From: an uncultured bacterium
Lineage (GTDB): Bacteria > Pseudomonadota > Gammaproteobacteria > Burkholderiales > Burkholderiaceae_E
Reading direction: 5' to 3'
DNA length: 64,000 nt
Assembly (NCBI GenBank): GCA_903907905.1
Contig: CAIVPX010000019.1
Location: 1-64,000, forward strand
In this document: in pieces, positions 9,199-17,824 of the stretch
Numbering within the stretch: the stretch's first letter is position 1
Layout: every line of letters starts with the position of its first letter
Notes under the pieces: generated by a model
Database searches by the model: none
What the model was told of the DNA's origin: nothing
What the model saw: the letters and a program-made list of their open reading frames with translations, nothing else
Translations under genes and position numbers: made by a program

Positions 9199-12100
9199 TT
9201 GAGCCTCGAGCATCCGATCCAGTTTTTCATCAATGGACGAGCGTGCAGCAGCCAGGCCCGCCACGCCACGCCCTTGCTCGATGTGCTGCGCGACGAGTTC
9301 GGGCTCACAGGCGCGCGACCGGGGTGCCGGGCCGGCGCCTGCGGCAGCTGCCACGTCCTGGTCGACGGGCGCTCGGTCGCGGCCTGCGATACGCCGCTCT
9401 CGGCAGCGGCCGGCCGCGACGTTCTCACGCCGGAAGGCTTGCCCGAGGCGATTGCCGAGGCCTTCTTCAAGGAACAGGCGGCGCAATGCGGCTACTGCAG
9501 TTCGGGCATGATGATCGCAGCGGCGGCGCTGCTGCGAGAAAACCCCTTGCCTGACGAGCACGCCATCCGAGTGGCCCTCGACCGGCACCTGTGCCGCTGC
9601 GGCGCGCATCCGCGCATCATCCGTGCCGTTGCGCGGGCGGCGGCAATGTTGCGCGGCGAACGTCCCATCAATCAGCGCGGACGCAGCCCCGAATCCAGCC
9701 TGAGCGCCCTCATGCAGACTGGCGGCGAAGCGCGAGATGGCTTACACGGCGAGTGGCCCTCAGGCGGGCGGCCGGGCGCATCTGCCGGCGAGGCACCAGA
9801 CACAGCACGCGTGGGAGCGTCCCCCGCCCCGAGCTTGCCTGCCGCCCTGCTGCGCTACCCGCGCCCCTCGCAGTGGCTCGGTGTCGATGCTGGCGGCGAC
9901 ATCCTGCTGCGCTCGGGCAAGGTCGAGATCGGCCAGGGGATTCAGACCGCCCTCGCCATGATCGTGGCCGAGTCCCTTGCCTGGCCCCTCGACAGGATTC
10001 GTGTCATTCATGCCAGCACCGACACGCATCCCGACGAGGGCGTGACCTCCGGAAGCCTGTCCATCCAGGAGTCCGGCAGCGCCCTGCGAGCGGTCGCCAC
10101 CACCCTGAGGAAACGTCTGTGCGACACGGTCGCCCGTCAGCCCGGGTACGGAGCGGCACGCGTCACGTTGGAGGCTGGGCGATTCGTCGTGGTGTCCGGC
10201 CTTCCTGCCGAGGCGCGGCTACCCGACGCTGGCGGTTTGCTCGCGCGTCTGCTTGCGGACGGTCAGATCGATCAGCCCATTATCGAGTGGCCCGCCGGGC
10301 AAGCGTCCCTCGCTCAAGACATTCAAGACCGAAGCCAGCCGCGACGCGAGTTGCGCGAGCTCTTCGCTGCACGGGGTGACACCTTCCTTCAGGATCGGGT
10401 CATCGCGCCCATGCTGCATGGACGCGTCATCCACCCGCCTTCCCCCCACTATCGACTCAGCCATGCCGCACTCGCGCGGCTACCCGGACTACTCATCGAA
10501 CTGAGCGAGCTGCCGGGCGTTCAAGACGCCTGGCAGGATGGTGCGCTGCTGGGTGTACTGGCCGACTCGTGGCATGCGGCGAACTCAGCAGGCCAGCGAC
10601 TGCACGATGCGCTCGAGTGGACTGGCCCGGTCAATGGTCCGGGAGAAGGACAGGCATCGCGGCCAGCCTTGGGCACTGAGACATCCTTGGCGCCGGTCTT
10701 GCCCGATGACTGGCCTCAGCGATCCTCGACCGCCCAGCTGATCGGCGAACACCCGCCCCAACCCCTGGCGCAGCCGTATGGCGCGGCCGACCCGCCAGCG
10801 TCACGCGCCGACGCAATGAGAACCGAGCGGGCGCTCCCCCGCGCGCTGCGTGCGCGCTATACCCGCCCCTGGATCGCCCATGCCTCGATCGGCCCTTCGT
10901 GCGCGCTAGCGCGCTGGCGAGTTCGCGACACTCTGGCCACATCGGACATACCGGACGTCACGGGCACACCAGGCATAGTCGAAGGCGTCGGCACGGCGGT
11001 GGCGGGCCCTGCGCAATCGCCGGCCCCATCGCTCGAGGTCTGGACCCATAGCCAGGGGATCTTCGGCCTGCGCCGCGATCTGGCCATGGCCTTCAATCTC
11101 GCTGAAACCGCCATCGTCGTCCGCCACGTCCCGGGCGCAGGCTGCTACGGCCACAACGCCGCTGATGACGTGGCCTTCGACGCAGCCTGGCTCGCGCGCC
11201 GCGTGCCAGGTACCACGGTGCGGCTGCTCTGGACCCGCGAGGACGAGTTCAGCAAAGCTCCGCTGGGGCCTGCGATGCACATCGAGCTATCGGCCGAAAT
11301 CGACGAAGGCGGCGAAGTGCTTGAGTGGCGTCACGAATTATGGAGCCCGGGGCACAGCACCCGCCCCGGGCGCAGCAGCACGCCCGCCTTGCTTGGCAAT
11401 GCCGAGCGCGACGGTGGACACCCGCTGCCCGAGGCCATCGACATGCCCCTGGCGGTTGGCGGCGGGGCAGAACGCAACGCCCTCCCCGCCTACAATTTTC
11501 CCCGCTGGACCGTGCTGGCACACCGCGTCCGAACGGCCTGGCGATCGTCAGCGCTCCGATCCCTGGGCGCCTTCGGCAATGTGTTCGCCGCCGAGAGCTT
11601 CGTCGACGAGCTCGCTTTGGCCGGTGGGCACTGCCCGCTGCAGTGGCGCCTGCGCAGGCTGAGCCACGATGCGCGCGCGCGGGCCGTGCTGCGGGCCGCC
11701 GCCGACCATGTGGGCTGGCAGCCCGGCGATGCCACGCGAGGGGTCGATCGGGTATCCGCCCCTGAGGGCACCGGCCGCGGGCTGGGCTTTGCGCGCTACA
11801 AGAATACGGGCGCCTGGTGTGCGGTCATCGCCGACATCGAGGCCCAGGCATCGTTACAGATCACCCGTCTTACGATCGCTGTCGATGTCGGCCGGGCGAT
11901 CAACCCCGATGGCGTCGTGCAGCAGATCGAAGGCGGCGCGCTGCAGGCGAGCAGTTGGACGCTCAAGGAGGCGATCATGCCCGGTCCGGACGGACGCCCC
12001 GGTGCCACCTCCTGGAACGACCTACCCATCCTGCGTTTTTCCGAGGTGCCAGCCATCGACGTGCTGGTGCTACCCTCGGCGGCTACGCCCCTGGGCGCGG

Positions 12101-12222
12101 GCGAAGCCTCGATCGGGCCAACCGCTGCCGCAATCGCCAACGCGCTGGCCTACGGACTGGGCGTGCGCGTGCGATCGTTGCCGCTGACCCCCGAACACAT
12201 CGTCGCAGCGATGCAGACCTGA
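9199..12222 (+). CDS. Xanthine-oxidase-family molybdenum hydroxylase with N-terminal 2Fe-2S domain fused to IorB-like molybdopterin-binding subunit
   Basis: 1007 aa. N-term CRAGACGSCHVLVDGRSVAAC..CGYCSSGMM..CRCGAHPRI (2Fe-2S domains). C-term SGKVEIGQGIQTALAMIVAESL..GSLSIQESGSALR..LGAGEASIGPTAAAIANALAYG. TTG is the only recognised start codon seen in this frame at the 5' end. Confidence 0.83.
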   Translation: MSLEHPIQFFINGRACSSQARHATPLLDVLRDEFGLTGARPGCRAGACGSCHVLVDGRSVAACDTPLSAAAGRDVLTPEGLPEAIAEAFFKEQAAQCGYCSSGMMIAAAALLRENPLPDEHAIRVALDRHLCRCGAHPRIIRAVARAAAMLRGERPINQRGRSPESSLSALMQTGGEARDGLHGEWPSGGRPGASAGEAPDTARVGASPAPSLPAALLRYPRPSQWLGVDAGGDILLRSGKVEIGQGIQTALAMIVAESLAWPLDRIRVIHASTDTHPDEGVTSGSLSIQESGSALRAVATTLRKRLCDTVARQPGYGAARVTLEAGRFVVVSGLPAEARLPDAGGLLARLLADGQIDQPIIEWPAGQASLAQDIQDRSQPRRELRELFAARGDTFLQDRVIAPMLHGRVIHPPSPHYRLSHAALARLPGLLIELSELPGVQDAWQDGALLGVLADSWHAANSAGQRLHDALEWTGPVNGPGEGQASRPALGTETSLAPVLPDDWPQRSSTAQLIGEHPPQPLAQPYGAADPPASRADAMRTERALPRALRARYTRPWIAHASIGPSCALARWRVRDTLATSDIPDVTGTPGIVEGVGTAVAGPAQSPAPSLEVWTHSQGIFGLRRDLAMAFNLAETAIVVRHVPGAGCYGHNAADDVAFDAAWLARRVPGTTVRLLWTREDEFSKAPLGPAMHIELSAEIDEGGEVLEWRHELWSPGHSTRPGRSSTPALLGNAERDGGHPLPEAIDMPLAVGGGAERNALPAYNFPRWTVLAHRVRTAWRSSALRSLGAFGNVFAAESFVDELALAGGHCPLQWRLRRLSHDARARAVLRAAADHVGWQPGDATRGVDRVSAPEGTGRGLGFARYKNTGAWCAVIADIEAQASLQITRLTIAVDVGRAINPDGVVQQIEGGALQASSWTLKEAIMPGPDGRPGATSWNDLPILRFSEVPAIDVLVLPSAATPLGAGEASIGPTAAAIANALAYGLGVRVRSLPLTPEHIVAAMQT

Positions 12223-12247
12223 GACCCCATTGAGGAATCGAACCAGC

Positions 12248-12949
12248 ATGACCGCAACCCTGAACCTGCTTTGCGCAGGCGCCGCCCAAGGACTGATGAG
12301 CGCCAGCGCCTCCCTCATGAAAGTCGAACTCGACGCCCTGACCACCGGGCGCTTTGGCGCGGTCGGCGCGATGAAAGACGCCTTCCTCGCAGGCGAGCCC
12401 TGCGATCTGATGGTGCTCACCGACGCGATGATCCGGGCGATGATTGCCGAAGGCCAACTTGTTTCGAGCGGTGCCGCCGCCCTGGGCCGGGTGCGAACGG
12501 GTGTTGCCGTACGCGCCGGGCAGGCTGCCCCCGATGTCAGCACGCCCGAGGCGCTTGCCGAGGCGCTGTCAGCCGCTGACAGCATCTGGATGCCCGATGC
12601 GGTCAAGTCCACAGCGGGCATCCACTTTGCAAAGGTTATGGCGGAGCTGGGGCTGAGCGATGCACTGCGCTCAAGGCTCAGGATGTTCCCGAACGGCGCC
12701 ACCGCCATGCGCGAAATGGCCGCTTCGGACGATGCGCAGCCCATCGGCTGCACGCAGATTTCCGAGATCCTGTTCACGCCCGGGGTCAACCTGATCGCCG
12801 CCCTGCCCACACGCTTCGAACTGGCTACCGTCTACACCGCGGCAGTGAGCGCACGCGCCGCCCAACCCGATCTGGCCCGACGCCTGATCGCCCTGCTGAG
12901 CGCAGACGCAGCCGCCAGCCTGCGCGCTCAGTGCGGCTTCGAGGGCTGA
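12248..12949 (+). CDS. ModA-like substrate-binding-fold protein lacking an obvious signal peptide
   Basis: MTATLNLLCAGAAQGLMSASASLMKVELDAL..FGAVGAMKDAFLAGEPCDLMVLTDAMI..GVNLIAALPTRFELATVYTAAVSARAAQPDLARRLIALL; molybdate-binding-protein-like layout. Confidence 0.7.
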   Translation: MTATLNLLCAGAAQGLMSASASLMKVELDALTTGRFGAVGAMKDAFLAGEPCDLMVLTDAMIRAMIAEGQLVSSGAAALGRVRTGVAVRAGQAAPDVSTPEALAEALSAADSIWMPDAVKSTAGIHFAKVMAELGLSDALRSRLRMFPNGATAMREMAASDDAQPIGCTQISEILFTPGVNLIAALPTRFELATVYTAAVSARAAQPDLARRLIALLSADAAASLRAQCGFEG

Positions 12950-12993
12950 ATTCCGCGCTTGGCACCGGTCGAGTCCCGGGTCTGCAACGCGTT

Positions 12994-14463
12994 TCAGGAA
13001 GCTGAGCGGTGTCCGGGCTCGACCCCCACCATATGGTGATGCGAGCCATGCCGGTTGGTGATGAGTTTCTGCGGGCCCAGCGACCCGATCACCATGCCGA
13101 CTGCGGCCATGAGAAAGCCGGCCAGTTGCGGCGGGAAGGTTTGACCCAGACCGGCTGCGAGAAACAGACCCCAGGTGAGCAGGCCCAGCACGATCGCAAA
13201 CACCGCCCCCTGGGTGGTGGCGCGCGGCCAGAAGAGCCCGGCTACCAAAGGTACAAACGCGCCCACGAGCGTGACCTGGTAGGCGCCTGAGACCATTTCG
13301 TAGATGGGCGTTCCCTGCAGCGCGATGGCGTACGAGCACACGCACGCGGCAAACACCAATACTGCAATACGCATGGTGAGCAGTTCACGCTTGTCACTCA
13401 TGCGCGGAAAGAACTGACGCCAGATATTCTCGACAAAGGTGACCGAGGGCGCCAGCAGGGTGGCCGCCGCCACACTCTGCAGCGCTGCCAGCAGGGCCCC
13501 AAAGAACAGCACCTGCATGATGAAGGGCATCTTCTCGAGGACCAGCGTGGGCAGCACCTTTTGCGGGTCTTCGGCAATCAACCGGCCTGCCTCCTCGGGC
13601 ATGATGACCAGCGCGCTGGTAACGAGAAACATCGGTACTGCAGCAAAGAGGATGTAACAGGCTCCCCCAATGACCGGCCCGCGCGTGGCCGCCCGGATGT
13701 CGCGCGCCGACATGACACGCTGAAAGACGTCCTGCTGCGGAATGGAGCCGAACATCATGGTGATCGCGGCCGCGATGAAGAACATGATCTCGGTGAAACT
13801 CGGCTCGGGCAGGAAGCGAAACAGGTCCTTGCTCACCGCCAGCGCGAGCACCTTGTCGGCGCCGCCGGCGAGATCGGCCGCGAAGAACGCGATGACGGAC
13901 AGGCCGACCACCAGGATGATCATCTGCACGAAATCGGTGACCGCGACCGACCACATGCCGCCAAAGAGCGTGTAGGCGAGAATGACGCAGGTACCGATGA
14001 TCATGCCGGTCTGGATGCTGACCGCACCGGCCGACAGGATGTTGAACACCAGACCGAGTGCCGTGACCTGCGCCGATACCCAACCGAGGTAGCTGAGAAT
14101 GATGATCAGCGAACACGCCACTTCCACGCCGCGTCCGTAGCGCTCGCGGTAGTAATCGCTGATGGTCAGCAGGGTCATACGGTACAACCGGGCTGCAAAA
14201 AAGAGCCCCACCAGGATGAGACAGGACCCGGCCCCGAACGGGTCTTCGACCACCGCATTGAGGCCACCCTGAACGAATTTGGCCGGAATACCCAACACGG
14301 TTTCAGACCCGAACCAGGTGGCAAAGGTGGTGGTGACGATCATCACCATGGGCAGATGGCGCCCGGCGACTGCGAAGTCAGCGGTGCTCTTGACGTTCTT
14401 GGACGCCCACAGACCGATCGCGATCGTGGTGAGCAGATAGAACACGACGAAGGTCATCAGCAT
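12994..14463 (-). CDS. Sodium:solute symporter (SSS) family protein
   Basis: 489 aa, many TM segments: MLMTFVVFYLLTTIAIGLWASKNVKSTADFAVAGRHLPMVMIVTTTFATWFGSETVLGIPAKFVQGG. Confidence 0.85.
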   Translation of the reverse strand: MLMTFVVFYLLTTIAIGLWASKNVKSTADFAVAGRHLPMVMIVTTTFATWFGSETVLGIPAKFVQGGLNAVVEDPFGAGSCLILVGLFFAARLYRMTLLTISDYYRERYGRGVEVACSLIIILSYLGWVSAQVTALGLVFNILSAGAVSIQTGMIIGTCVILAYTLFGGMWSVAVTDFVQMIILVVGLSVIAFFAADLAGGADKVLALAVSKDLFRFLPEPSFTEIMFFIAAAITMMFGSIPQQDVFQRVMSARDIRAATRGPVIGGACYILFAAVPMFLVTSALVIMPEEAGRLIAEDPQKVLPTLVLEKMPFIMQVLFFGALLAALQSVAAATLLAPSVTFVENIWRQFFPRMSDKRELLTMRIAVLVFAACVCSYAIALQGTPIYEMVSGAYQVTLVGAFVPLVAGLFWPRATTQGAVFAIVLGLLTWGLFLAAGLGQTFPPQLAGFLMAAVGMVIGSLGPQKLITNRHGSHHHMVGVEPGHRSAS

Positions 14464-14475
14464 GGCGGTCGGGCT

Positions 14476-15843
14476 TCAAGTGTTGACGAGCCAGAGGGCG
14501 ATCTGGGGGAAAATCATCAGCAAGACGATGGCGACAATATAGACCAGCAGGAAAGGCATTACACCCTTGAACACATCGGTAATGGGGCCAGGCGTGCCGC
14601 GCATGCCCTGCAGGACGTACAGCACCGTCCCGTCGGGCGGACTGATGAGCGCGATCTCCACCAGCATGGTCACCATGACCCCGAACCACACGGGGTCATA
14701 GCCCAGTGCCTTCACCACCGGAAAGATCACGGGAATGGTCGTGACGATCATGGAGAAGCCCTCCATGAAGGTGCCGAGGGCCAGGTAAAACCCCACGATG
14801 AGAATCATGATCACCCAGGGCGGCACCGGCAAGTCGGATACGGCTTGCGACAGCGCCCGCGGCACCCCCAGCGCACCGAAAATATAGTTGAGCAGATAGG
14901 CGCCGCACAGGATCAGCCCGATGAAAGCGGTGGTGCGGGCGGTAGCCTTGGCCGACTCATGCAGCATGGAGAGCGACAGGCGCCCCGCGAAGGCTGCTGC
15001 GATGATTGCCGCCATCACGCCGAGCGCCGCCGACTCGGTGGGCGTGGCGAGCCCGGTGTAGATGGTTCCGAGCACCACCAGGATCAGTACGACCGTGGGC
15101 AGCAGATCGAGCAGGCCGCGTATTTTGACCGCCAGCGGAATGGGGGCAGGCTTGGGCATCGGGTGACGCACGCCGTGCCAGAGAATGAGCAGCGTGAAGA
15201 GCATCACCACCAGAATGCTGGGGCCGATCGCCGCCGTGTAGAGCGCCCCCACCGACGTTTCGGTGATCAGCGCATAGACAATGAAGGTGATGCCAGGCGG
15301 AATCAGGTTGCCCAACGCGCCGCCCGCAGCAAGCGACCCCAGAACCATGGGCGGCGAATACTGCGACTGACGAAAATAAGGCAGCGCCACCGAGCCCATG
15401 GTGGCCGCTGTTGCCACGCTGGAACCCGAGATGGCGGAAAACACGCTGGAGGCCGCGATATTGGTATGCAGCAAGCCGCCCGGCACCCGTTCCAGCCACT
15501 GGTTGAGCGATCGGTAAAGTTTGTCCGACAGGCCCGCCCTGAGCATGATCTCGCCCATCAGCAAGAACAGCGGCACCGCCACCAGGATGAAGTTGGTGGT
15601 GGGCCCCCAGACCATCTGACCGATGAAGTTCCAGAAGGGCCGATCGGAAAAGGCGAATCCGGCGATGATGCCCAGAATGCCGAGCGCCGCAGCGATATAA
15701 ATGCCGGCACCGAAGAAGACGCAAAAGAGCCCCACCAGCATGAGGATCTGGCCCACCGGGATCTGCGAGACTCCCGCCCCGCCGAACATGGCGGCGCCGA
15801 CCGACACGGCCAGCAGAATCAGCAGAAAGACCACCGCGATCAC
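14476..15843 (-). CDS. TRAP transporter large permease (DctM-like)
   Basis: 455 aa: VPLFLLMGEIMLRAGLSDKLYRSLNQWLERVPGGLLHTNIAASSVFSAISGSSVATAATMGSVALP..PPGITFIVYALITETSVG. Confidence 0.9.
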   Translation of the reverse strand: MIAVVFLLILLAVSVGAAMFGGAGVSQIPVGQILMLVGLFCVFFGAGIYIAAALGILGIIAGFAFSDRPFWNFIGQMVWGPTTNFILVAVPLFLLMGEIMLRAGLSDKLYRSLNQWLERVPGGLLHTNIAASSVFSAISGSSVATAATMGSVALPYFRQSQYSPPMVLGSLAAGGALGNLIPPGITFIVYALITETSVGALYTAAIGPSILVVMLFTLLILWHGVRHPMPKPAPIPLAVKIRGLLDLLPTVVLILVVLGTIYTGLATPTESAALGVMAAIIAAAFAGRLSLSMLHESAKATARTTAFIGLILCGAYLLNYIFGALGVPRALSQAVSDLPVPPWVIMILIVGFYLALGTFMEGFSMIVTTIPVIFPVVKALGYDPVWFGVMVTMLVEIALISPPDGTVLYVLQGMRGTPGPITDVFKGVMPFLLVYIVAIVLLMIFPQIALWLVNT

Positions 15844-16448
15844 GACCGCGACTCCGCGGGCTTGCGCACGCCCAAGGCATCAAGGGTCTCGTCGGCCTCT
15901 TCGATGAAGTGGCGGGGCCCCGTCAGGCGCTCGATCGCCTCCACCGAGCCAGCGCGCAGCAAAAGCGTCACCTCAAGCACCCGGAAGACCAGCATGAGGC
16001 CGAACACCGCCAGTCCTGCGAGCCACAGGCCCTGAGGGATGATGAGCGGCGTCTTGAGCAGGCTGTTATCGGTGGCTTTGAAGTCCCAGGACTCCATCGC
16101 GGTGTACCAGGCGCCATAGACAAGAAAACCGGCAAAAACCGCGAGCATTAGAAGAGCCACCCAGTGCAGATAGCGCCGGGGGCCGGCCGGTACACGCTGG
16201 ATGAGCACATCGATGCGCACGTGCGAGCGCGCTTCCATCGCCGCGGCCAGCCCCCAGGCGATGCCAATGCCCAGCATGTAGCCTGACAACTCGACACTGG
16301 AGCGGGTCGAAAAGCCAAAGAACCGACGTGCGATGACATCAAAGCTGATGAAGGCCGCGCAGCCGATGAAGAGCCAGCCCGCGCAGGCGCCCATGAGGCG
16401 CGCCAGCGCGTCGATTCCCCGGTTGACGATGCGAAGCGTCGCGAGCAT
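15840..16448 (-). CDS. TRAP transporter small permease (DctQ-like)
   Basis: 202 aa, FISFDVIARRFFGFSTRSSVELSGYMLGIGIAWGLAAAMEARSHVRIDVLIQRVP; overlaps the DctM start. Confidence 0.87.
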   Translation of the reverse strand: MLATLRIVNRGIDALARLMGACAGWLFIGCAAFISFDVIARRFFGFSTRSSVELSGYMLGIGIAWGLAAAMEARSHVRIDVLIQRVPAGPRRYLHWVALLMLAVFAGFLVYGAWYTAMESWDFKATDNSLLKTPLIIPQGLWLAGLAVFGLMLVFRVLEVTLLLRAGSVEAIERLTGPRHFIEEADETLDALGVRKPAESRS

Positions 16449-17518
16449 CAGTTGGCCGTGTAGCGCACGCCCGAAATCGGCGCGATCACCTCGTTATAGA
16501 TGTCGCCGCACTTGGCACCGCAACGCTTGACCCAGTTGGGCAGCACCACCTTGGCGAGCGCGTCCTGAACCCTTGCCTTGTCGGCGTCAGAGGCCTTCAC
16601 CCAGGTCATGGGCTTGTTCTTCACGACGGTGCCGATCGTGCAGGCGGCGGCATTGCCGATGTTGCAGTCGATACCGTCTTGCGAGGCGTCGGCGCCGAGC
16701 TTCCACTGCGTAGCCTGAACCTGCTTGAACTGCGCCTCGAGGAAGCTGCGCACGGCCGGATCGAGTTTGTTCCACCAGGCCAGATTCACGAAGTAACCCG
16801 AGGTCGACCAGGAGATCGATAGGGAGTAGAGGTGCGTGGAGACCTCGTACCACTTCGTGCCGTTGCCGCTGCCCGACCCGGTCACGCCGCAGTCGACCGT
16901 GCCGCGCTCGAGCGCCGAATACACCTCGCCGAAGGCCAGCGCCGTGGGCTGTGCACCGAGCGCGTTCATGAGGTCACCCGGCGAGGGTCCGTTCACACGC
17001 ACCTTCAGCCCCTTGAAATCGGCCAGGCCGGTGATGGGCTTGCGGCAGAAGAACACCTGCGCGGGATACGGGAAGGTGGCGATTACCTTGACGCCCAGAC
17101 GCTCGAGCTCGCGGTTGGCGATGGGCAGCATAGCCTCGGCCACCCTGAAGGCCTGGTCGATTTCGGGGTTCAGACCCGCCAGATCGACGCCATCAAGAAT
17201 GGGGACATCGCCCGAGACCGTGGTCAGGGGCGCGGCGCCAATATCGACCTGGCCTGAGCGCACGAGGCGAATCACCTCGGGGCCCTGCACATTCGCCTCG
17301 GGCCAGCTCTTGAGGTTGAACTCGATGCGGCCGTTGCTGGCCTTGGGCATGTTCTCGCGAAGGAGCGGCACGTCAACCTTCGTGTACTGGGGAATCGACG
17401 GGGCCGCCTGCGTCACAGCCGTGACCGTGACCTTGGGCCCGGCGGGCAGTCCCTGGGCAGAAATGGGTCCCGCTGCGCAGAACGCGGCGGCCAGCGCACA
17501 CACCATCCTCTTCATCAT
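16448..17518 (-). CDS. TRAP transporter substrate-binding protein (DctP-like)
   Basis: Signal peptide, GRIEFNLKSWPEANVQGPEVIRLVRSGQVDIGAAPLTTVSGDVPILDGVDLAGLN..FCRKPITGLADFKGLKVRVNGPSPGDLMNALGAQPTALAFGEVYSALERGTVDC. Confidence 0.87.
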   Translation of the reverse strand: MMKRMVCALAAAFCAAGPISAQGLPAGPKVTVTAVTQAAPSIPQYTKVDVPLLRENMPKASNGRIEFNLKSWPEANVQGPEVIRLVRSGQVDIGAAPLTTVSGDVPILDGVDLAGLNPEIDQAFRVAEAMLPIANRELERLGVKVIATFPYPAQVFFCRKPITGLADFKGLKVRVNGPSPGDLMNALGAQPTALAFGEVYSALERGTVDCGVTGSGSGNGTKWYEVSTHLYSLSISWSTSGYFVNLAWWNKLDPAVRSFLEAQFKQVQATQWKLGADASQDGIDCNIGNAAACTIGTVVKNKPMTWVKASDADKARVQDALAKVVLPNWVKRCGAKCGDIYNEVIAPISGVRYTAN

Positions 17519-17824
17519 CTCCGACTCCTGGTTGGGTCTTGAACGACCACTTTGGGTTTGTGACTAGGGCTCGAGTGACCCATGATATCGGATCGATACG
17601 CCCGGCAAGTCCTCCCCTTTGCGACGCCGGGGAATGCGCAGCGCCTCAGACCGGGCCCACTGCTGCAATCGGCTGTAACCGCCGGAGCCGGGCGCGCCGG
17701 GGGCGCCAGAGACGGCCTGGAGTTGCCAGCGCCGCGGCCGTGCCGGATACTCGACAATACCGTCCGATCCCCACCCACCGCCCGGGCCCAGCCCCCACCC
17801 GCCGCAGTTCGCCACCGCCTCGTC

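Noticed and set aside
13561-16035. 824-aa plus-strand ORF
   Set aside because: Antisense to the SSS symporter and the DctM/DctQ genes; His/Asp/Gln/Arg-rich composition is what GC-rich antisense of hydrophobic TM codons gives. No domain motifs.
17519-17824. N-terminal extension of AtuA from 17582
   Set aside because: Pro/Arg-rich sequence with no family features; the conserved AtuA start LFIGCAAGGSGDR follows the ATG at 17825.
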